Below are positions 1 to 5,581 of a stretch of DNA of 12,827 nucleotides, in pieces. Where the stretch lies: positions 1 through 12,827 of the forward strand of contig CAMTFT010000012.1 in the NCBI GenBank assembly GCA_947071365.1, read 5' to 3'. The DNA is from an uncultured bacterium. Its GTDB lineage: Bacteria > Bacillota > Clostridia > Lachnospirales > Lachnospiraceae. The notes under the pieces were generated by a model, which saw nothing but the letters and a program-made list of their open reading frames with translations, made no database searches and was not told where the DNA came from. How positions within the stretch are numbered: the first letter of the stretch is position 1; every line of letters starts with the position of its first letter. The position numbers and the translations under genes were made by a program.

Positions 1-45
1 GATGTAGCTCCGTCTCGTGGGCTCGGAGATGTGTATAAGAGACAG
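1..45 (+). other. Illumina Nextera adapter left on the contig end (not genomic)
   Basis: Bases 12-45 match the Nextera Read-2 transposase adapter: GTCTCGTGGGCTCGG followed at 27-45 by the 19-bp Tn5 mosaic end AGATGTGTATAAGAGACAG. Bases 1-3 (GAT) fit the end of the P7 primer. Bases 4-11 (GTAGCTCC) sit exactly where the 8-base i7 index belongs; from memory this is Nextera XT index N718 in adapter orientation. Genomic sequence therefore starts at base 46. Translating through the adapter gives the spurious leader [10 protein letters not shown], an artefact that appears in protein databases for the same reason. Confidence 0.97.
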
Positions 46-922
46 CAATAAGATTTTTGATGAAAACGATATTGACCGGGTGGTGCATTTCGCGGCGGAG
101 AGCCACGTTGACCGCAGCATCCGCAACCCGGAGGTGTTTGTAAAGACAAATGTGCTGGGAACACTGGTCATGCTGAATGCGGCGAAGGCATCGTGGGAGC
201 TGCCGGACGGTACTTTTAAGGCGGATAAGAAGTTCCTTCACGTATCCACCGATGAAGTGTACGGTTCTCTTGAGGAAGAGGGCGAATATTTCTATGAGAC
301 GACGCCGTACGACCCGCACAGTCCGTATTCTGCCAGCAAGGCTTCCTCGGATCTGCTGGTGAAGTCCTACATGGATACGTACCGTTTCCCGGCCAATATT
401 ACGAACTGCAGCAACAACTACGGGCCGTACCAGTTCCCGGAGAAGCTGATTCCGCTCATCATCAACAATGCACTGCAGGGCAAAAAGCTTCCGGTTTACG
501 GCGACGGCAAGAATGTCCGTGACTGGCTGTATGTGGAGGATCACGCGAAGGGCATTGATATGGTGCAGGAGAAGGGCCGATTGTTTGAAACATATAATAT
601 CGGCGGACACAATGAAAAACAGAACATTCAGATCATTCATATCATCCTTGACACACTTCAGGAGATGCTTCCGGAGGGAGATCCGCGCAAAGAGCTGGTA
701 AGTGAAGACCTGATTACGTATGTGACGGACCGCAAGGGCCATGACCGTCGGTATGCCATTGCGCCGGATAAGATCCGCGCAGAGGTAGGCTGGGAGCCGG
801 AGACGATGTTCGAAGAGGGCATTCGTAAGACCATCAAATGGTTCTTTGAGCATGAGGACTGGATGAAGAATGTGACCAGCGGAGATTATCAGAAATATTA
901 CGAAGAAATGTATAAGGGCTAA
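46..922 (+). CDS. rfbB: dTDP-glucose 4,6-dehydratase, 5'-truncated by the contig end
   Basis: RfbB/RmlB converts dTDP-glucose to dTDP-4-keto-6-deoxyglucose with bound NAD+ in the cytoplasm; this is the branch point for dTDP-L-rhamnose and dTDP-amino sugars. About 291 residues remain of a family length near 340. The N-terminal Rossmann part with the GxxGxxG NAD motif is missing. What remains is typical: [11 protein letters not shown], the catalytic STDEVYG segment, the YSASK Tyr-xxx-Lys pair, [14 protein letters not shown], and [10 protein letters not shown]. An upstream GTG at 17 opens the same frame but lies in adapter sequence, so it is not a real start; the true start lies beyond the contig. 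Stop TAA is at 920-922. rfbA follows after 13 nt, so the two are probably co-transcribed. Identification is very secure; the truncation is technical, not biological. Confidence 0.95.
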
Positions 923-935
923 GGGGGATAGCGAT

Positions 936-1805
936 ATGAAGGGAATTATACTGGCCGGCGGCGCCGGAACGAGACTGTACCCGTTGACAAAGGCGATATC
1001 GAAACAGATCATGCCGGTGTATGATAAACCGATGATCTACTATCCGCTCTCAACACTGATGCTGGCCGGCATCCGGGAGATCCTGATCATTTCGACGCCA
1101 CGGGATCTGCCTGTATTTGAGGATCTGTTCGGCACAGGTGAGCAGCTCGGGCTGAAGATGTCCTATGCGGTTCAGGAGGAGCCGAGGGGACTGGCAGATG
1201 CTTTCCTGATCGGGGAAGAGTTTATCGGAGATGACAATGTGGCCCTGGTGTTGGGAGATAATATTTTCTATGGCCAGAGCTTTTCAAGGGTACTGCAGTC
1301 TGCCGCACAGCGGAAAACGGGGGCGACGATCTTCGGTTATTACGTGCGTGATCCGAGAGAGTACGGTGTAGTGGAGTTCGACGAGAACGGCAGGGCTCTT
1401 TCTATTGAAGAGAAGCCGGAGCATCCGAAGAGTAACTATGCGGTGCCGGGCCTCTATTTCTATGACAATGACGTTGTGGAGATTGCTAAAAACGTTAAGC
1501 CCTCTGCGAGAGGGGAAATAGAGATCACCAGCGTAAATAATGAATATCTGCGCCGCGGAACGCTCCAGGTAGAGACGTTGGGACGTGGCTTTGCATGGCT
1601 GGATACGGGAAATCACGACGCACTTCTCGATGCGGCTGATTTCGTGGCGGCTTTCCAGAAGAGACAGGGCCTTTATATCTCCTGTATTGAGGAAATCGCG
1701 TACAAGAGAGGCTTTATCACGAAGGAACAGCTCGTCGAGCTGGCACAGCCGCTTTTGAAGACGGCGTACGGCAAATACCTGATCGAGGTGGCAGAAGGAC
1801 TCTGA
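936..1805 (+). CDS. rfbA: glucose-1-phosphate thymidylyltransferase
   Basis: RfbA/RmlA joins dTTP and glucose-1-phosphate to give dTDP-glucose and pyrophosphate, the entry step for every dTDP-6-deoxysugar here. The 289-residue protein is full length for the family. Residues 1-20 hold the nucleotide-binding signature [13 protein letters not shown]; then come [26 protein letters not shown] with the metal-binding Asp, and [21 protein letters not shown] with the sugar-binding EKP motif. ITSVNNEYL and [11 protein letters not shown] are also conserved. The ATG at 936 has a G-rich ribosome site (GGGGGAT, 923-929) about 6 nt upstream and lies 13 nt after rfbB. The next gene, rfbC, is 158 bases away, an unusually wide gap for this cluster and one filled with repeats. 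Nothing in the protein looks damaged. Confidence 0.96.
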   Translation: MKGIILAGGAGTRLYPLTKAISKQIMPVYDKPMIYYPLSTLMLAGIREILIISTPRDLPVFEDLFGTGEQLGLKMSYAVQEEPRGLADAFLIGEEFIGDDNVALVLGDNIFYGQSFSRVLQSAAQRKTGATIFGYYVRDPREYGVVEFDENGRALSIEEKPEHPKSNYAVPGLYFYDNDVVEIAKNVKPSARGEIEITSVNNEYLRRGTLQVETLGRGFAWLDTGNHDALLDAADFVAAFQKRQGLYISCIEEIAYKRGFITKEQLVELAQPLLKTAYGKYLIEVAEGL

Positions 1806-1852
1806 TGACCGAGCTGCTGCGGCAGTCAGAATTGACGCGCAGTGGGATGATC

Positions 1853-1881
1853 GCTGCGCTATGGCGGATAACGTGCGCAGT
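1853..1881 (+). promoter_or_regulatory. RNA hairpin A bridging repeat units 1 and 2
   Basis: The arm GCTGCGC (1853-1859) can pair with GCGCAGT (1875-1881) around a 15-nt loop, giving 7 pairs including one G-U. The same 5' arm can instead pair back with GCGCAG at 1837-1842, so two folds compete for it. No U-tract follows, which argues against a simple terminator. Function is unknown; an mRNA-stability or processing element between rfbA and rfbC is one possibility. Confidence 0.45.
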
Positions 1882-1889
1882 AGGATGAT

Positions 1890-1920
1890 CGCTATGCTAT
1901 GACGGATAACGTGCGTAGCG
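1890..1920 (+). promoter_or_regulatory. RNA hairpin B bridging repeat units 2 and 3
   Basis: CGCTATGC (1890-1897) pairs with GCGTAGCG (1913-1920) over 8 pairs, one of them a U-G, around a 15-nt loop. It is the counterpart of the upstream hairpin at 1853-1881. Bases that differ between the two copies remain paired: a G-C becomes A-U and a C-G becomes U-G. That is the pattern expected if RNA pairing is kept by selection, though two copies are thin evidence. Confidence 0.45.
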
Positions 1921-1927
1921 GGATAAT
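1899..1927 (+). promoter_or_regulatory. possible sigma-A promoter for rfbC and downstream genes
   Basis: ATGACG (1899-1904, 4 of 6 to the -35 consensus) is followed after 17 nt by GATAAT (1922-1927, 5 of 6 to the -10 consensus), ahead of an A-rich stretch and the rfbC start. The -35 lies inside repeat unit 2. Matches of this quality also arise by chance, so this is only a candidate. Confidence 0.25.
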
Positions 1928-1963
1928 TTATAGTAGAAAAAATAGATAATTACAGGTGACGAT

Positions 1964-2515
1964 ATGGGAAAGATAACAGTAGAGACGTGTGAGATAGAAG
2001 GATTGAAGGTAATTACACCGACCGTATTCGGAGATGTACGCGGGTATTTTATGGAGACGTACAATTACAATGATTATAAGGCTGCCGGGATCGATATGGA
2101 GTTTGTCCAGGATAACCAGTCTTCTTCCAAGAAGGGAGTGCTGCGGGGACTTCATTTCCAGATCAATTACCCGCAGGATAAGCTGGTGAGGGTCGTATCC
2201 GGCGAGGTATTTGACGTTGCAGTGGATCTGCGGAAGGGCTCTCCCACGTATGGACAGTGGCACGGTGTCATTCTGTCTGCGGAGAATAAGAAGCAGTTCT
2301 TTATTCCGAAAAATTTTGCCCACGGTTTTCTTGTATTGTCGGATTACGCGGAGTTCACATACAAGTGTACGGACTTTTATCACCCCAACGACGAGGGCGG
2401 CCTTGCGTGGAATGACCCGGATATAGGAATCGACTGGCCGATCCCGGAGGGAATGGAGCTGACGATTTCCGAGAAGGATCATAAATGGGGCGGCATTAAG
2501 GCGTTAAAGAAGTGA
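1964..2515 (+). CDS. rfbC: dTDP-4-dehydrorhamnose 3,5-epimerase
   Basis: RfbC/RmlC epimerises C3 and C5 of dTDP-4-keto-6-deoxyglucose, yielding dTDP-4-keto-L-rhamnose, in the cytoplasm. The 183-residue protein is full length and has the cupin-type family landmarks: FGDVRGYFMETYN, then FVQDNQSSSKKGVLRGLHFQ with the catalytic His near residue 63, FDVAVDLRKGSPTYGQW, and FFIPKNFAHGFLVLSD. The C-terminal DPDIGIDWP segment is also typical. The ATG at 1964 follows a modest ribosome site (AGGTGA, 1954-1959). The next gene starts 16 nt after the stop. The final enzyme of the pathway, RfbD, is not encoded in this window; it may lie upstream of the truncated contig end or elsewhere. Confidence 0.96.
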   Translation: MGKITVETCEIEGLKVITPTVFGDVRGYFMETYNYNDYKAAGIDMEFVQDNQSSSKKGVLRGLHFQINYPQDKLVRVVSGEVFDVAVDLRKGSPTYGQWHGVILSAENKKQFFIPKNFAHGFLVLSDYAEFTYKCTDFYHPNDEGGLAWNDPDIGIDWPIPEGMELTISEKDHKWGGIKALKK

Positions 2516-2531
2516 CAGGAGTTACGATTCG

Positions 2532-3341
2532 ATGAACAAAGTGTTTTCGCTCCCGAAGGAGCTGTATCACAACAGAAAACTGATATGGAGCCTGTCGAAA
2601 AATGATTTTAAAACGAAATACGCAGGCTCCTATCTTGGAATCATTTGGGCGTTCATTCAGCCCATCGTGACGGTGCTGGTGTACTGGTTTGTCTTTGGCG
2701 TGGTGCGCCAGGGAACGCCCAAGGCGGTTCCCTTCGTACTGTGGCTGGTCACGGGACTCGTTCCCTGGTTCTTTTTTCAGGAGGCTCTCGTACAGGGCAC
2801 AAATGTCCTGATCGAATACAGCTATCTCGTAAAAAAAGTAGTGTTTAAAATCGATATCCTGCCGGTGGTCAAAATCGTGGCGTCTCTGTTTGTGCATTTG
2901 TTTTTTGCGGCGTTTACGGTTTTTCTGTTCTGCTGTTACGGCTATTTCCCGGATATTTATGTGATACAGCTTGTCTATTACAGCTTTTGTGTCTTTATGC
3001 TGGTACTTGCCATGTCCTATACGACGTGTGCGGTTACGGTATTTTTTAAGGATCTGAAGCAGATTATCGCGATTGCATTGCAGGTAGGTATCTGGATGAC
3101 GCCGATCATGTGGGATTTTGCGGATATGAATATCAATCCGTACTCGAAGCTGGCAAGGCTTTTAAAGGTAAACCCCATGTATTACGTGGTGGCAGGATAC
3201 CGAAATGCGCTGGTGGACAAACAGTGGTTCTGGGAGCATCCGTGGCAGACACTGTATTTCTGGGCAGTTACCATCGTCCTTTTTGTATTCGGTGCCAGAC
3301 TATTTAAAAAACTGAAAGTACATTTTGCGGATGTACTGTGA
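2532..3341 (+). CDS. Wzm-like ABC-2 polysaccharide export permease
   Basis: This is the membrane half of an ABC exporter that moves a lipid-linked polysaccharide from the cytoplasm across the membrane (Wzm, RfbA-permease/TagG type). The 269-residue protein has the expected length and a cytoplasmic amphipathic start (SLSKNDFKTKYAGSYLGIIWAF). Hydrophobic segments that look membrane-spanning lie near residues 37-58, 66-84, 109-135, 142-168, 177-196 and 239-257. The conserved KYAGSxLGxxWAxxQP block and the NPMYYVVAGYRNAL block before the last helix are family signatures. ATG 2532 has AGGAG (2517-2521) about 10 nt upstream. It sits 16 nt after rfbC and 11 nt before its ATPase partner. The substrate cannot be read from the permease; its neighbours suggest a rhamnose- and possibly Fuc4N-containing glycan. 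The symbol is left open because wzm, rfbD and tagG are used inconsistently. Confidence 0.93.
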   Translation: MNKVFSLPKELYHNRKLIWSLSKNDFKTKYAGSYLGIIWAFIQPIVTVLVYWFVFGVVRQGTPKAVPFVLWLVTGLVPWFFFQEALVQGTNVLIEYSYLVKKVVFKIDILPVVKIVASLFVHLFFAAFTVFLFCCYGYFPDIYVIQLVYYSFCVFMLVLAMSYTTCAVTVFFKDLKQIIAIALQVGIWMTPIMWDFADMNINPYSKLARLLKVNPMYYVVAGYRNALVDKQWFWEHPWQTLYFWAVTIVLFVFGARLFKKLKVHFADVL

Positions 3342-3352
3342 GGGATTAGTTC

Positions 3353-4633
3353 ATGAGTGACGTTGCGATTCGGGTAGAACACCTGAGTAAAATGTACAAG
3401 CTGTATAACAGACCTTCTGACCGTCTCCGGGAGGCCCTAGGGATGAGGGTGAAGGTACAGGAGCATTATGCTCTGAATGATGTAAATTTTGAGGTCAGAA
3501 GAGGAGAGACTGTGGGAATTATCGGGACGAACGGTTCCGGTAAATCTACGGTGCTCAAGATCATCACAGGAGTGGTAAGCCCCACGAAGGGGCAGGTGAC
3601 GGTGGACGGGAGGATCTCCGCGCTGCTGGAGCTGGGGGCCGGATTCAATATGGAGTATTCCGGTCTGGAGAATGTGTACCTGAACGGTACGATGATTGGT
3701 TTTACAAAAGAAGAAATAGACAGTAAGCTGGAGGATATTCTGACCTTCGCCGATATCGGCGATTTCATATATCAGCCGGTGAAATCGTATTCCAGCGGTA
3801 TGTTTGTACGGCTGGCTTTTGCCGTTGCCATAAATATAGATCCGGATATCCTGATCGTGGATGAGGCTCTTTCCGTAGGCGATGTGTTTTTCCAGGCAAA
3901 ATGCTACCGTAAATTCGAGGATTTCAAGAGACAGGGAAAGACGATCGTTTTCGTAAGCCACGACCTGAACAGCATCAGCAGATACTGTGACCGGGTAATT
4001 TTGCTGAATAAGGGAAATATCCTGGACGAGGGTGAACCGAAAAAGATCGTGGATCTGTATAAGCAGATACTGGTGCAAAGGGAAGATGCGCCGGAAGAGG
4101 CAGAGCCAGAGATGGAAAAGGAGAACAGTGGAGCAGGTACGAAATTTAACCGTCCGTTTCCGAAGAATCCTGAGGTTCTTGAATATGGAGATAAGGAAGC
4201 AGAGATCATCGATTTCACGATGGAGGATGCCAGAGGCGTGCCGACGAACACGATACAGAAATTTGAACGATTTACGATTAAGATGAAGGTACATTTCAAT
4301 GAGGATATCGATGAAGTAATCTACGCCTTCACTATCAAGGATATGCGTGGAACGGAGATCACCGGCACGAATACGATGTTCGAGAAAATCCCGGTGGAGC
4401 CTCAGAAAAAAGGAAACACACAGGTGATAACCTTCCGGCAGAGGATGAATCTGCAGGGCGGCGAGTATCTGCTCTCCCTTGGCTGTACCGGGTACAAGAG
4501 CGGGGAATTTACCGCATTCCACCGGCTGTATGATGTGTGCAGCATAACGGTGGTGGCGACAAAGAATTCCGTCGGCTTTTACGATATGGACTCACGGATA
4601 TCTGTTGCGGATGAGAGGGAGGAACAGCAATGA
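3353..4633 (+). CDS. Wzt-like ABC exporter ATPase with C-terminal glycan-recognition-type domain
   Basis: This subunit powers polysaccharide export with the permease just upstream. The ATPase domain spans about residues 1-240: Walker A GTNGSGKST at 58-66, the family-type signature SYSSGMFVRLAFA at 145-157, Walker B ILIVDE at 166-171 and the H-loop His at 203. A Glu- and Pro-rich linker (245-262) leads to a beta-rich domain at about 270-415 (AEIIDFTMEDARG, FTIKMKVHFNEDIDEVIYAF, GGEYLLSLG). At 426 residues it matches the long Wzt class, whose C-domain binds the finished or capped chain end in E. coli O9a, rather than the short class that lacks it. The start at 3353 has GAGGG upstream. Its stop overlaps the next ATG (ATGA), suggesting translational coupling to the methyltransferase. 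Which sugar or cap the C-domain reads is unknown. Confidence 0.93.
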   Translation: MSDVAIRVEHLSKMYKLYNRPSDRLREALGMRVKVQEHYALNDVNFEVRRGETVGIIGTNGSGKSTVLKIITGVVSPTKGQVTVDGRISALLELGAGFNMEYSGLENVYLNGTMIGFTKEEIDSKLEDILTFADIGDFIYQPVKSYSSGMFVRLAFAVAINIDPDILIVDEALSVGDVFFQAKCYRKFEDFKRQGKTIVFVSHDLNSISRYCDRVILLNKGNILDEGEPKKIVDLYKQILVQREDAPEEAEPEMEKENSGAGTKFNRPFPKNPEVLEYGDKEAEIIDFTMEDARGVPTNTIQKFERFTIKMKVHFNEDIDEVIYAFTIKDMRGTEITGTNTMFEKIPVEPQKKGNTQVITFRQRMNLQGGEYLLSLGCTGYKSGEFTAFHRLYDVCSITVVATKNSVGFYDMDSRISVADEREEQQ

Positions 4634-5547
4634 AAGAATATATAGGCAAAGTCGCTCTGGACGACACCTTTTATCCGGGGCAGGATCTCTATTCCGATGG
4701 CCCTATTGAGGATGAGCTGCTGGAGATCGTTTCCTCCTGTCCGGAGGAGGAGTACAGCAGAGTCATAGGCGAGAGGAAGGACTGGGCGATCCTGTACCAC
4801 CTCTCCCATGTGAGATGGAATATCGTGGAGTGGCTGCCGATTACGAAGGAACAGACGGTGCTGGAGGTAGGGCCGGGATGCGGCGCCATCACGGGAGTCC
4901 TTTCAGACAAGGCAAAAAAGGTGACGTGTATTGAGCTGTCAAAAAAACGGAGCATGATCAATGCCACAAGAAACCGGAACCGGGACAATATAGAGATCCT
5001 TCTTGGCAATTTTCAGGATGTGGAGGAAAGTCTGACAGAAACGTATGACTGGATCACCCTGATCGGAGTTTTTGAGTACGGACAGGGTTATATTGATTCG
5101 GAAAATCCCTACGTGGATTTCCTGAGACGTATCAAACGCCATTTAAAGCCCGGCGGAAGGATCGTCATTGCCATTGAAAACCGGCTGGGGCTGAAATATT
5201 TTGCGGGGTGTACCGAGGATCATACGGGAAATTATTTTGAGGGGATCGAAGGTTATCCGAAACCGGTGCATGTACGCACTTTTTCAAGGCCGGAACTGGA
5301 GCGGCTCTGCCGGGAAGCAGAGCTTACAGAGCTGGAATTCTATTACCCGTATCCTGATTACAAGCTGCCGATGACCATATATTCCGATGAATACCTGCCT
5401 AAGGTAGGGGAGCTTCGAGACAACAGGAAAAATTTTGACCGGGAGAGATACTTGCTTTTTGATGAGTCGAAGGCTTTCGACAGCATTATAAAGGATGGGC
5501 TGTTTCCCGTTTTTTCTAATTCGTACCTGGTGATCTGCCGCAGTTAG
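4630..5547 (+). CDS. SAM-dependent methyltransferase, possibly chain-modifying
   Basis: A class I (Rossmann) methyltransferase of 305 residues. Motif I is VLEVGPGCGAITG at about 77-89 and the acidic residue after beta-2 is E102 (CIELSK). Motif post-I/II lies around DWITLIGVFEYG (140-151), and HLKPGGRIVIAIENRLGLKY (171-190) gives the beta-5 region. Residues 1-70 form an extra N-terminal segment and 190-305 a C-terminal part with FEGIEGYPKP. Small-molecule or glycan O-methylation is the usual role of such enzymes in polysaccharide clusters, but the acceptor cannot be read from the sequence. The gene overlaps the Wzt gene by 4 nt and is followed 34 nt later by a protein whose N-terminus looks kinase-like. 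Together they recall the two halves of E. coli WbdD; that link is inference. Methyltransferase fold: secure. Exact reaction: unknown. Confidence 0.85.
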   Translation: MKEYIGKVALDDTFYPGQDLYSDGPIEDELLEIVSSCPEEEYSRVIGERKDWAILYHLSHVRWNIVEWLPITKEQTVLEVGPGCGAITGVLSDKAKKVTCIELSKKRSMINATRNRNRDNIEILLGNFQDVEESLTETYDWITLIGVFEYGQGYIDSENPYVDFLRRIKRHLKPGGRIVIAIENRLGLKYFAGCTEDHTGNYFEGIEGYPKPVHVRTFSRPELERLCREAELTELEFYYPYPDYKLPMTIYSDEYLPKVGELRDNRKNFDRERYLLFDESKAFDSIIKDGLFPVFSNSYLVICRS

Positions 5548-5581
5548 CCGGCGTCTTAGATCAGAAAGAGGAAGTTACGGC

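Larger units (their letters stand above)
1837..1927 (+). repeat. 38-bp tandem repeat, about 2.4 copies, in the rfbA-rfbC gap
   Basis: Unit 1 (1837-1874) and unit 2 (1875-1912) are both 38 bp and differ at only 4 positions. A third, partial copy starts at 1913 (GCGTAGCGGGATAAT against GCGCAGTGGGATGAT) and fades after about 15 bases. The period is not a multiple of three and no credible gene covers the stretch, so this is a noncoding repeat. It fills most of the 158-base gap, the longest in the window. Confidence 0.85.

Noticed and set aside
27..45. Tn5 mosaic end suggesting a transposon boundary
   Set aside because: It is joined to the Nextera primer and an index at the very contig end, so it comes from library preparation rather than a genomic insertion.
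1805..1888. 27-codon frame starting in the rfbA stop (ATG overlapping TGA)
   Set aside because: It runs into a 38-bp repeat whose period breaks the frame, has no recognisable product and no ribosome site of its own.
1837..1927. CRISPR array
   Set aside because: The units abut directly with no unique spacers, there are fewer than three copies and no cas genes are near.
3437..4522. 361-codon frame on the minus strand
   Set aside because: It is antisense to the Wzt gene, which has all the ABC ATPase motifs; the antisense translation is low-information and His/Leu/Arg-rich.
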